This document shows, in pieces, positions 7,282 through 14,299 of a stretch of DNA of 40,299 nucleotides. Source of the DNA: Butyrivibrio hungatei NK4A153 (GTDB lineage: Bacteria; Bacillota; Clostridia; Lachnospirales; Lachnospiraceae); the NCBI RefSeq assembly GCF_000424465.1, contig NZ_AUJY01000024.1:1-40299 (forward strand). Direction: 5' to 3'. The position numbers and the translations under genes are program-made. The notes beneath the pieces are model-generated. The model did not search any database. It saw nothing but the letters and a program-made list of their open reading frames with translations, and was not told the DNA's origin. Position 1 is the stretch's first letter. The number at the start of each line of letters is the position of its first letter.

Positions 7282-8145
7282 CTATTCCAGAACAAGCTCT
7301 TCTCCCGGTTTAAGTATTATCTTCCCGGGTGCATCAAAGCTCTCAGCAACACTCATGTCAAAACCGCTTTTATCTTTTGCCGGCTCCATGTGGTAAGGTA
7401 TTGTATGCTTAGCACCTATAGCCTTTGCGCACTCTGAAGCTTCAGAAACATCCATATTATAGACTCCGTCGCAGCATAAAAAAGCATAATCAAGTTCCTT
7501 TTCTTTAAATCCTGCCATAGAAGGTGTCGTTGATGTATCACCGGAAAAATATACCTTCACGCCATCTGAAAATGTAAGTATAAACCCGACGCATTCCGAA
7601 ACATCGTGATTCTTGTTATATCCGGCTTCCACCGTCTCAATGGATACAAAGCCAAGACCATAAGTCTGATACTCACCATCTTTGAGAGCATCCGACCATT
7701 TAATGACAGTGCAACCTTCATTCTTATCGGCAATCAGATCTTCCTTCGTATGATCGTAATGTCCATGTGTCATGAGTATAAGGTCTGCCGAAAGGTCATA
7801 GCCCTCCCCCATAAACGGATCTATATAGATTACTTTTCCTTCACTCGTAACGATTCTAACACTACCATGTCCCTGGTAAAGTAATGTCGCCGCCATGTCC
7901 TCTTCCTCCGTTTTTTCTACACTCGCGCTCTGTTCACTCGTTTCTTCAATATTTGCAGCCGTCTTTTCGACGTTTGCATCCAACTCTCCAATGTTGGCAT
8001 CCGCCTCTCCGGTGCTGACATTCGACTCTTCAGTGCTGACATCCGCGCCTTTTGGGGCCGCCTGCCCACATCCTGTAAATATAAGACCTGTTATCAAGAT
8101 TATCATGGCCAATCGCTTTATTACCGTTTTTTCACCAATCATCAT
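7282..8145 (-). CDS. Metallo-beta-lactamase-fold lipoprotein (UlaG-like)
   Basis: The N-terminus has a lipoprotein signal with lipobox LIFTGC (Cys about residue 26), so it is anchored outside the membrane. Residues about 30-80 form a repetitive Glu/Ala/Asn/Ser/Thr linker (ADANIGELDANVEKTAANIEE). The MBL domain follows: MTHGHYDHTKED supplies the HxHxDH metal site, with YFSGDT and IPYHMEP as later ligands. Such UlaG-like domains hydrolyse lactone or phosphodiester bonds; the substrate is unknown. First gene of a minus-strand operon with DUF1275 and Cys-motif proteins. ATG 8145 or 8142 follows GAGGGAG. Confidence 0.88.
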   Translation of the reverse strand: MMIGEKTVIKRLAMIILITGLIFTGCGQAAPKGADVSTEESNVSTGEADANIGELDANVEKTAANIEETSEQSASVEKTEEEDMAATLLYQGHGSVRIVTSEGKVIYIDPFMGEGYDLSADLILMTHGHYDHTKEDLIADKNEGCTVIKWSDALKDGEYQTYGLGFVSIETVEAGYNKNHDVSECVGFILTFSDGVKVYFSGDTSTTPSMAGFKEKELDYAFLCCDGVYNMDVSEASECAKAIGAKHTIPYHMEPAKDKSGFDMSVAESFDAPGKIILKPGEELVLE

Positions 8146-8607
8146 GCTCCCTCGTCACCTTTCATACAACAATCATAAACTCCATCCAAAAACACAGCGA
8201 AATATTAAAACTTTCATTTCACGCTGCAATAAATAAAGCGAAAATTTGCTTTTCAACAGCGAATTTTATAAAAAAGTATTATCCGCTGTAATAATTTAAA
8301 CACATACCTTATTTTCGACAGCAAAAATCATAGATTCACCACTTCCCGCTGTTTCAATCCATCTTTGACTCATCTTTTACATCTTCCAAATCCTACGAAT
8401 CAAATTGCTTTTTCAAAAATCTTAAATCCCGCAATTCCAATTACTACTAGAATAACACAAGTCACCTGTGGAACCGACAACTTTTCATTAAACAACAGCA
8501 CCTTCAATAGCCGGCACAAATTATACATTTGGAAACAATCTATCCCATTTATCTTTTAGCAAAACCTTAATTTATCCTCCATCTACCTTTTCCATTAATA
8601 ACTCTCA
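8146..8607. other. AT-rich intergenic region without a gene
   Basis: Between the divergent lipoprotein and XRE genes I see no convincing coding region. It holds the repeat set at 8194-8352 and upstream DNA of the XRE promoter. The remaining AT-rich DNA (8360-8600) shows no structure I can name. Confidence 0.6.
8194..8352. repeat. Three imperfect ~62-bp repeats with ACAGC...CGCTG arms
   Basis: ACAGC begins at 8194, 8256 and 8318, exactly 62 bases apart. Each is followed about 28-29 bases later by CGCTG (8222, 8284, 8347), so every unit contains a potential inverted repeat. Units 1 and 2 are also similar between the arms (ACAGCGAA...CGCTGYAATAA). The interior is AT-rich. Similar arms occur in the terminator at 9903-9947. 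Confidence 0.5.
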
Positions 8608-8636
8608 TTGACACAAACGGTAATTCGTATTATACT
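8608..8636 (+). promoter_or_regulatory. Promoter of the XRE cassette
   Basis: TTGACA (8608-8613), 17 bases, TATACT (8631-8636): a near-consensus sigma-A promoter about 105 bases ahead of the XRE start. TAAT and ATTA half-sites lie across the spacer and -10 (8621-8634) and could be an autoregulatory operator. Confidence 0.7.
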
Positions 8637-8650
8637 TTTGGTAAATGAAC

Positions 8651-8709
8651 TTTCACTTTCTTTTGTGAAATGTCGCATGATGACTACGTCGTATCTCACA
8701 ACGACGTAG
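8651..8709 (+). promoter_or_regulatory. Two hairpins in the XRE leader
   Basis: TTTCAC (8651-8656) pairs with GTGAAA (8665-8670). CTACGTCGT (8684-8692) pairs perfectly with ACGACGTAG (8701-8709) across an 8-base loop. Both lie between promoter and ribosome site. No T-run follows, so the second is more likely an operator or mRNA-stability element than a terminator. Confidence 0.5.
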
Positions 8710-8740
8710 CGTAAATCTAAAATTAGAGAGGATGTAAACT

Positions 8741-9067
8741 ATGAGCAACGAATTAGGAACGCGTATCTCTGATTTATTGAAGCAAAACGGACTCACACAG
8801 AAAGAGCTTGCCGACAAAGTCGGAATAACTTATGTATCAATGTCCCGATATATCAGCGGAGATCGTATTCCGAAAGGGCCTGTTATAGCAAGCCTTGCTA
8901 CTGCCCTTCATGTAGACGCCGGATACCTACTTGGAATCAGCACAGAAGAAAATGATTCCGAGCTGGAATTTTACCGGACTCAACGTGCCATCGCACGAAA
9001 TGCCAAGTACTGGACACCAAAACAGAAAGCCGATTTAGTAAATGCAATAATGGGAGTTACCCCATAA
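8741..9067 (+). CDS. XRE-family HTH regulator
   Basis: 108 residues. A canonical Cro/CI helix-turn-helix fills the N-terminal part: LTQKELADKVGITYVSMSRY (about 19-38), then IPKGPVIASLATALHVDAGYLLG. The short C-terminal tail is charged. A GAGAGGATG site precedes ATG 8741. It is first in a small plus-strand cluster and has its own strong promoter and structured leader. It probably controls itself and the following two small genes. Confidence 0.88.
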   Translation: MSNELGTRISDLLKQNGLTQKELADKVGITYVSMSRYISGDRIPKGPVIASLATALHVDAGYLLGISTEENDSELEFYRTQRAIARNAKYWTPKQKADLVNAIMGVTP

Positions 9068-9148
9068 CTGTCGACATATTTATAGCAGCATAACCTTGTA
9101 TGAAATTGGTAACAAAAAATCTATCCGGGAAAAGAGGTGAGACTATAG

Positions 9149-9586
9149 ATGATGGATGGACACTTAGAATTCAATGACAGCAATGGTATTATCGACACAA
9201 CTGTTACCAAAGAAATCCGCATAAAGCAACTCGATCTGTCAGAAGCAATCCGAGCCCTTCACAGGATCATTAAGCCCGCAATAGATTCTTGCAAAAAAAC
9301 TATTTGCCAAGTTGCCGCTATTCTGGCCGGTGTGATCCGTGGTACTATGCACTCTTTTAGATCACAAATTTTTTCCACTATCAAAAGATTCATCAGGAAA
9401 TGCCTCAGTTCTAGTAGATTTCTTGTTTCCCGGGCAAGAACAACAGCACTTAATCTCATCCCGTTTATAAGTTCTCTGTTATCCTTCTACGAGAATAACA
9501 GCTCAAATATCCGGGATGTATATTTAAAGGGAACACACAATAAAAGTGCCTCCGAAGATGGATTTAATATATCTTTCCAATATTAA
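9149..9586 (+). CDS. Hypothetical protein, 145 aa
   Basis: A GAGGTGA site precedes a tandem ATG ATG at 9149. The central part (about residues 35-110) is basic and hydrophobic with amphipathic helices (SQIFSTIKRFIRKCLSSSRF) and the tail is polar. It may associate with membranes, but there is no clear transmembrane segment or signal peptide. Not a family I recognise. Between the XRE gene and the 85-aa gene, same strand; gaps of 81 and 44 bases. Confidence 0.6.
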   Translation: MMDGHLEFNDSNGIIDTTVTKEIRIKQLDLSEAIRALHRIIKPAIDSCKKTICQVAAILAGVIRGTMHSFRSQIFSTIKRFIRKCLSSSRFLVSRARTTALNLIPFISSLLSFYENNSSNIRDVYLKGTHNKSASEDGFNISFQY

Positions 9587-9630
9587 CTTATTGAATCGAC
9601 ATATTAAAAACACGACAGGAGGATGCAAAA

Positions 9631-9888
9631 ATGGATGTAACCGTCACAAACCGGAATATTACTGAATCCTATGATGAAGCTATGGATTCCTACTTATGCT
9701 CAGAAGAATACAGACAGAAAGTTTCAGCCGCCAACAGTCTCTTCGCTGCTTTCAGGAGGGGGCTTACTTTAGATCAGTGTGATACTCTTGTGACTCTTCT
9801 TGGCATGTACGATGCTATTTCCAGAGAAGAATCTGAAGAAGCACTGCGTGTAGGAATTCTTATAGGTCAGGGATCAGTTGAAAAATAA
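9631..9888 (+). CDS. Small helical hypothetical protein, 85 aa
   Basis: An AGGAGG site lies eight bases before ATG 9631. The protein is acidic and mostly helical, with a final segment EESEEALRVGILIGQGSVEK. The layout recalls small clostridial phage or element proteins that end in an F-x-x-G-x-x-L-G-like helix (DUF6809-type), but the match is loose. Last gene of the XRE cluster, followed at once by a strong terminator. Confidence 0.6.
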   Translation: MDVTVTNRNITESYDEAMDSYLCSEEYRQKVSAANSLFAAFRRGLTLDQCDTLVTLLGMYDAISREESEEALRVGILIGQGSVEK

Positions 9889-9902
9889 AAAGTTCAATCG
9901 CA

Positions 9903-9947
9903 AAAAACAGCGGAAAGCGTAAATTCGCCTGTTTTCCGCTGTTTTTC
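9903..9947 (+). terminator. Rho-independent terminator of the XRE cluster
   Basis: AACAGCGGAAA (9906-9916) pairs with TTTCCGCTGTT (9933-9943), with an inner GCG/CGC stem, and a T-run follows. It ends the 8741-9888 transcript. The arms ACAGCG/CGCTGT are those of the upstream 62-bp repeats. Confidence 0.8.
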
Positions 9948-9990
9948 CCATTCTTTTCCCGTTATAATAAGTTCTAGAGGATGAATCATC

Positions 9991-10233
9991 ATGAATGGAA
10001 TTAGCAAAGTTTTTAAAATTATTATAGGTACTGTCATAGGTGTAGTAATCACGTTTTTCCTTGCAGTAAGTCTTGACGTTTTAATAATAGAACATGTCGC
10101 TCATCCACAAACGCTCGGACATCCGGTACCTGTTCTTACACTTATGTGGTTTGTAGGATTACCGGTAATCGCCGCTATTTCCGCTATAATTTCTGCAATT
10201 ATAGTTTTTGTTAGAGACAAAAAGCGAAAATGA
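9991..10233 (+). CDS. Small two-span membrane protein
   Basis: 80 residues with two hydrophobic segments (about 8-34 and 48-72) and a basic end (RDKKRK), giving a hairpin topology with the tail inside. AGAGGATG precedes ATG 9991. It lies alone after the terminator, with weak promoter signals upstream. Function unknown. Confidence 0.6.
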   Translation: MNGISKVFKIIIGTVIGVVITFFLAVSLDVLIIEHVAHPQTLGHPVPVLTLMWFVGLPVIAAISAIISAIIVFVRDKKRK

Positions 10234-10271
10234 GCAGATAAATATCTACCTAAGGCAATATGAATTTGCCG

Positions 10272-10763
10272 CTAAGCTGTCCGACCTACCTGAATCAGGT
10301 ACCCTTCATAAACAGCCGCTATTGTTGCAACCAAACAAGCAAATGCTGCGCTAATTCTAAAATTTACAAATGCAAGTGTCAACGGAAGTACGAACAATAA
10401 ACCTCCGGTAACTTTATTTATCACAGAATGTACAGCCACAAACTCTTTCTGCTTGATGTACCCTATGACTATATTAATCAGTTTTATTAGTGCTATGGCT
10501 AAAATCCATGCACAAATCCATAGCGTAACCTCCAACACAGGAAGAATCTTTATCAAACAAACCACAGTAAAAACAATATCTGCAATCGTATCCAATCTTG
10601 ATCCCAATTCGCTAACGGTACATGTTTTCCTTGCCACCGCACCATCGATCATATCTGAGAATCCGGCAGCTATATACACGGCATAAAACGCCGAAGACAA
10701 CGTCGGACAAAACAACAAAGCAACGCTGAGCACTATTCTGATACAGGTTATGATATTTGCCAT
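10272..10763 (-). CDS. CDP-alcohol phosphatidyltransferase family protein
   Basis: 163 residues, mostly membrane segments. The full family signature is visible: SDMIDGAVARKTCTVSELG then SRLDTIAD, that is DGxxAR, G and two Asp (D-x3-D) that bind the metal and the CDP-linked substrate. Such enzymes move a phosphatidyl group to an alcohol head group (PgsA, PssA type); the acceptor cannot be told. ATG 10763 is chosen, one base after the stop of the VOC gene; an upstream TTG would overlap that gene. Confidence 0.85.
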   Translation of the reverse strand: MANIITCIRIVLSVALLFCPTLSSAFYAVYIAAGFSDMIDGAVARKTCTVSELGSRLDTIADIVFTVVCLIKILPVLEVTLWICAWILAIALIKLINIVIGYIKQKEFVAVHSVINKVTGGLLFVLPLTLAFVNFRISAAFACLVATIAAVYEGYLIQVGRTA

Positions 10764-10764
10764 C

Positions 10765-11127
10765 TTACATCGGTGTTCCCACTTCAATCAGATTTCCGTC
10801 CGGATCATAGAAGCGTATGACCTTCTGTCCCCAACTATGCATCATAAGTCTGTTGACATAATGCACTTCAGGATAATACCTTTCAAGCTTTTCAATAAAA
10901 CCTTCAATGTCAGCTTCTTCAAAATAGAGCTCACAGGAATTGTTTTTCGGAATAATTTCTTTTCCCAGAAACTCTTTCCAATATTTCTCTTCCTGAAGAA
11001 CCAATCCTTCCGACAAAATCATATTCCCATCATTATCAAGAATCATCTCAAGCCCAAAAAGATCATGATAAAACTTTCGGGATTTTTCTATATCTTTAAC
11101 AACTATCAGAATGTTTTTAAGTTTCAT
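10765..11127 (-). CDS. VOC (glyoxalase/bleomycin-resistance fold) protein
   Basis: 120 residues with the two beta-alpha-beta-beta-beta halves of the vicinal oxygen chelate fold: MKLKNILIVVKDIEKSRKFY at the start and VIRFYDPDGNLIEVG at the end. The first metal position, usually His, is Asn or Ile here, so metal binding is uncertain. Its start overlaps the EcsC-like stop (ATGA), and the CDP-alcohol gene follows after one base, so the three are translationally coupled. Confidence 0.85.
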   Translation of the reverse strand: MKLKNILIVVKDIEKSRKFYHDLFGLEMILDNDGNMILSEGLVLQEEKYWKEFLGKEIIPKNNSCELYFEEADIEGFIEKLERYYPEVHYVNRLMMHSWGQKVIRFYDPDGNLIEVGTPM

Positions 11128-11504
11128 AGAGTTTCCTTTTGCTTAATTCTATACTCTTCAATCTCAGTATCAATTATCACTTCATTATCCAATTGCTTAT
11201 AATATTCAACATCCGCCACTTTACAAGATGCCAGATATTTCCTGAGTTTTTCAGACATAGGCTTAAACGTAGCAAAAGTAAGTCCTCCAGAAACTACAGC
11301 ACCAACAACCGGAACAACTTTTGACACGCCTCTTGCAAATACTTCCTTGGTCATCTGTACCCCTAATAGTGTTGCTACTTTCTTTACTATGGGATATACT
11401 ATCCCCTTAGTTAATGCTTTCTGAGGTAGTTTCTTTGCAACCTGTTTTGCGACCTGTCCCGCAATCTTATTAACGGCATTAATAGCTCTATTGACCCCAA
11501 ACAT
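11124..11504 (-). CDS. EcsC-like protein, C-terminal half
   Basis: 126 residues. The segment FARGVSKVVPVVGAVVSGGL with TFATFKPMSEKLRKYL is that of the C-terminal half of EcsC-family proteins, which are usually about twice as long. No N-terminal half lies upstream; a recombinase-like fragment sits there instead. Either a short variant or a gene beheaded by the rearrangements to its right. It overlaps the VOC gene by four bases. Confidence 0.65.
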   Translation of the reverse strand: MFGVNRAINAVNKIAGQVAKQVAKKLPQKALTKGIVYPIVKKVATLLGVQMTKEVFARGVSKVVPVVGAVVSGGLTFATFKPMSEKLRKYLASCKVADVEYYKQLDNEVIIDTEIEEYRIKQKETL

Positions 11505-11509
11505 GATTC

Positions 11510-11662
11510 CTACAAATAATGTGAGAATACTCTTTGTTTCTTCATTTTCTCTGCACTGGCAAAAGAAAAAGCATTAAGTAATACCTCTTGTAATTTCTTC
11601 ATCTGTGCCAAAGAAAGATATTCAGCCATCTCATTTAATATTGTAACAACTTTTGTTTCCAT
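11510..11662 (-). pseudogene. Recombinase-like N-terminal fragment, 50 codons
   Basis: An AAAGGAG site precedes ATG 11662, and the frame reads METKVVTILNEMAEYLSLAQ then MKKLQEVLLNAF before ending in unrelated residues (SFASAEKMKKQRVFSHYL). The first 32 residues resemble the N-terminal helix of tyrosine recombinases common in clostridial type I restriction loci, where they invert hsdS segments. The rest is absent and an EcsC-like half follows after five bases. The family call is from memory and tentative. Confidence 0.45.
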
Positions 11663-11707
11663 ACCGGTACATCACTCCTTTGTACCAGCATCCTTCAGCC
11701 ATATTTC

Positions 11708-12745
11708 TCAATTATCAAGTTGATTTTCCAATTCCAAAAATCTATCAAAATCACTTTGAAACAATCGATCTTGAATTATCCTATATTTTTCATATTCGGT
11801 TTCAGCATGAAGTTTTGCTTGTTCAGCACTAATCTTCCCCGGTCCAATCAAGATCTCATTTCCGTTGAATTCCAAAAAACCATCTAGTCGTTCAGCCCAG
11901 TCTTCCATGCTCATAGGAATACGTCTCTGTGCTTGTAATTCTGCATAATCCAAATACATAGATACGATACGTTCCAGATAATTCATTTCTTCTTCAGATA
12001 AATAATTTTTGGCTATTGTGACGTCAGCTTTAAGTATTTTTCCATCTGGAGCATTCCCCCAAGTAGTAAGCCCCATATGCTCTTTTTCTGCATTTGCTCG
12101 CTCAACGATCAATTCAGCTGCTGTATGCCTATGAACTGCATAGTGCATCTTATTTTGAACAGTTTTAAAAAAGAGCTGCGTAGTTTTGGCATCTTTATCA
12201 TAATCAAAAGCTGTCGCATATATATCAGTTACCTTCTGATAGAATTTTCTTTCAGATAACCTTATTTCACGAATCTGCTGTAACTGTCTTTCAAAAAATT
12301 CATCTGTAAATTTATGACCGTTTTTCAGACGTTCAGAGTCCATTGTCCAGCCCTGAATCGTATAATCTTTTACAATCTGTCCAGCCCATTTACGAAAACG
12401 TACCGCTCTGTCATTATTCACTTTAAAACCAACAGCAATAATTAATTGCAAGTTATAATGAGCAATCTCTCTCTGAACCTGCCTGTTTCCTTCAGTTTGA
12501 ACTATCCGAAAATTTCGGATAGTTGCCTCCTTACTCAGCTCATCATCGCTATATATCTTCTGTATATGAGCATTTATTGTTCTAACATCAACTTCATAAA
12601 GCGAAGCCATCATCTTTTGAGTAAGCCAAATATTTTCATCCTCATATCGCATTTCAAAACTCTCGGGAATATCTCCCGTAGATGCAATATAAGTAAGATA
12701 CTCAGCCGCAGATGAAGTTATAGGTAATTCTCTTTTTCTTGCCAT
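11708..12745 (-). CDS. RhuM-family (virulence-associated) protein
   Basis: 345 residues, full length for the RhuM family. Recognisable parts are YEDENIWLTQKMMASLYEVD, VRTINAHIQKIYSDDEL, EGNRQVQREIAHYNL, RAVRFRKWAGQIVKDY and a C-terminal GKISAEQAKLHAETEYEKYR. Family members often lie next to type I restriction genes; their biochemical role is not settled. It starts directly after the stop of the hsdS remnant, so it was the last gene of that operon. No obvious damage. Confidence 0.88.
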   Translation of the reverse strand: MARKRELPITSSAAEYLTYIASTGDIPESFEMRYEDENIWLTQKMMASLYEVDVRTINAHIQKIYSDDELSKEATIRNFRIVQTEGNRQVQREIAHYNLQLIIAVGFKVNNDRAVRFRKWAGQIVKDYTIQGWTMDSERLKNGHKFTDEFFERQLQQIREIRLSERKFYQKVTDIYATAFDYDKDAKTTQLFFKTVQNKMHYAVHRHTAAELIVERANAEKEHMGLTTWGNAPDGKILKADVTIAKNYLSEEEMNYLERIVSMYLDYAELQAQRRIPMSMEDWAERLDGFLEFNGNEILIGPGKISAEQAKLHAETEYEKYRIIQDRLFQSDFDRFLELENQLDN

Positions 12746-12904
12746 TTATCCAAAATACTCCTGCATTAAACTATCAAATAATTTCCTTGTTTCATCCAAT
12801 GATTTCTGTACTGTAACTTTTGATTTGTCGACTTGTTCTACAAAATTAATATATTCTTCCTGATATTCTAGTTCAGGTATTTTCACAAGCATTTTATCTA
12901 CTTT
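12746..12904 (-). pseudogene. hsdS: hsdS (type I specificity subunit) 3' remnant
   Basis: The frame ending at 12746 reads [20 protein letters not shown] then FVEQVDKSKVTVQKSLDETR and ends LFDSLMQEYFG, the conserved C-terminal coiled end of HsdS proteins. Only about 50 residues survive. Upstream of about 12905 the frame runs through hsdM DNA in the wrong phase; an ATG at 12952 could still give a 68-residue hybrid peptide. Confidence 0.8.
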
Positions 12905-12990
12905 ATGACATCGAGCGGATTGGTAATTCCGCCCGTCCAAAAAGTTTCCCATATTTTATCAATTTTATTTTTTAAATCTCCGGTAATCAT
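12898..12990 (-). pseudogene. hsdM: hsdM (type I methyltransferase) 5' remnant
   Basis: From ATG 12990 the frame reads [20 protein letters not shown] then [10 protein letters not shown] and stop. This is the typical N-terminus of type I modification subunits (like [20 protein letters not shown]). About 29 codons remain before the DNA joins the hsdS tail, so most of hsdM and nearly all of hsdS are deleted. An extended -10 (TGGTATAAT) lies about 45 bases upstream. Confidence 0.82.
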
Positions 12991-13124
12991 ATTTTTGTAA
13001 ACCCTCTTTCATCAATGAATACTTATAATTATACCACACTCAGTGCCCTGAGACGCGTACAAATGTGCGATACAACATACTTTCATTTTCTTTTTAATAT
13101 ACAAAATATAGAATATATTAATTG

Positions 13125-13155
13125 AAAAAAGCAGCTATCCCCTCGAATAGCTGCT
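13125..13155 (-). terminator. Terminator of the G3E GTPase operon
   Basis: On the minus strand GCAGCTAT (13154-13147) pairs with ATAGCTGC (13138-13131), followed by TTTTTTC. It lies ten bases past the stop of the gene at 13166. Confidence 0.85.
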
Positions 13156-13165
13156 CCACTCATCT

Positions 13166-14275
13166 TTACTTCTCGTCTATACAATCATACAAAAGCTTCA
13201 CAATCTCTGCCTTCTCATACCCTTTGCCGATGAACACGACCTGGTTGCCTCTGTCACCGTACACTTCATCCCAGTCATCAGTAAGATCGGGGAAGTCTTT
13301 TAATACAGGTGCGAGTTCTTCTTCGGGCCAAGCGGATACCCACTCGGACATTTCGGTTATGGAAGCGTTTCTTCCGGCCTGCTCGAAGAGCTGGATGTGA
13401 TCCCAGTCATCGCTGAACCAGATGTAACCTTTGGTTCTTATGAGCGTCTCGGGATAGTCCATTACAAGCTTGTTGAAAGCCTCACGGTTAAAAGGTTTCT
13501 TTTCCTCAAAAACAAATGAAGAAATTCCGTACTCATCGACGCACGCTTTCTCATCGTCATGTTCGCAGTTGTTGAGCGCCTTCTGCACTGCACTGTAGGC
13601 CTCTACCTCTTCATAATCAAGGTCAGGTCTGTTAAGGATAACATCAAGGTCAACGTCTCCGTGTACGGCAGTTATCATCTCCGCCTCCTGCTGAATGTTG
13701 CGAAGTCCCGCTTTTACCTCTGAAAGCTCGCTTTCGGTCAAAAGATCTGTCTTATTAAGTATCATGAGATTGCAGAATTCAATCTGATCCATGATGAGGT
13801 TGATGATGTCTCCGTCGTCGTTCTCCTCCTCGGAAGTGAGGTTATGAAGGAACTCACGGTATATCCTGTCAACATCAACCACAGAAACGACAGCCTTAAG
13901 ATACACTCTCGTATCGGGAGTCATCTCTTCGTAATTTATAAAAGCGCCTGCAATTGATGACGGTTCGCTGATTCCGGACGCCTCAACAAATATAGCCTCA
14001 ATTGACTTATCTGCGGACAAGCGCTCTATCTCAGCCATAAACTCATCCTTCAAAGTACAGCAGATGCATCCGTTCTGCATCTCAACCATCTCAACCTGAA
14101 GAAGCTTGTTTCCCGATTTATTTAGTATCGACGCATCTATATTAACGCTTCCCATGTCGTTTACGATAAGCGCGATCTTTCTCTTTTCCTGCTTAAGAAT
14201 ATTCTGCATCAGGGTTGTCTTGCCCGATCCCAGATATCCTGTGATAACAACTATAGGTACTTCTCTCTTTGACAT
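13166..14275 (-). CDS. G3E-family (CobW-type) GTPase, metallochaperone
   Basis: 369 residues. The GTPase parts are in order: Walker A GYLGSGKTT (13-21), the metal motif GCICCTL (Cys 70, 72, 73), a switch region with VEASGISEP, and NKTD. The CxCC motif is the mark of COG0523 proteins that deliver zinc, cobalt or nickel to target enzymes. The C-terminal CobW_C-like part reads IRTKGYIWFSDDW. It forms an operon with the second G3E protein upstream (24-base gap). A Fur-family gene nearby fits metal homeostasis. Confidence 0.88.
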   Translation of the reverse strand: MSKREVPIVVITGYLGSGKTTLMQNILKQEKRKIALIVNDMGSVNIDASILNKSGNKLLQVEMVEMQNGCICCTLKDEFMAEIERLSADKSIEAIFVEASGISEPSSIAGAFINYEEMTPDTRVYLKAVVSVVDVDRIYREFLHNLTSEEENDDGDIINLIMDQIEFCNLMILNKTDLLTESELSEVKAGLRNIQQEAEMITAVHGDVDLDVILNRPDLDYEEVEAYSAVQKALNNCEHDDEKACVDEYGISSFVFEEKKPFNREAFNKLVMDYPETLIRTKGYIWFSDDWDHIQLFEQAGRNASITEMSEWVSAWPEEELAPVLKDFPDLTDDWDEVYGDRGNQVVFIGKGYEKAEIVKLLYDCIDEK

Positions 14276-14299
14276 TGCATTTCTCCATTCTTTTTTTAT

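Noticed and set aside
8194..8352. CRISPR-like array
   Set aside because: Spacing is regular but only 5-8 bases are identical between units; there are no long identical repeats or cas genes.
9071..9605. 10-mer TCGACATATT repeated upstream of two small genes (9071 and 9596)
   Set aside because: A 10-base match over 500 AT-rich bases is not surprising, and the distance to the two starts differs.
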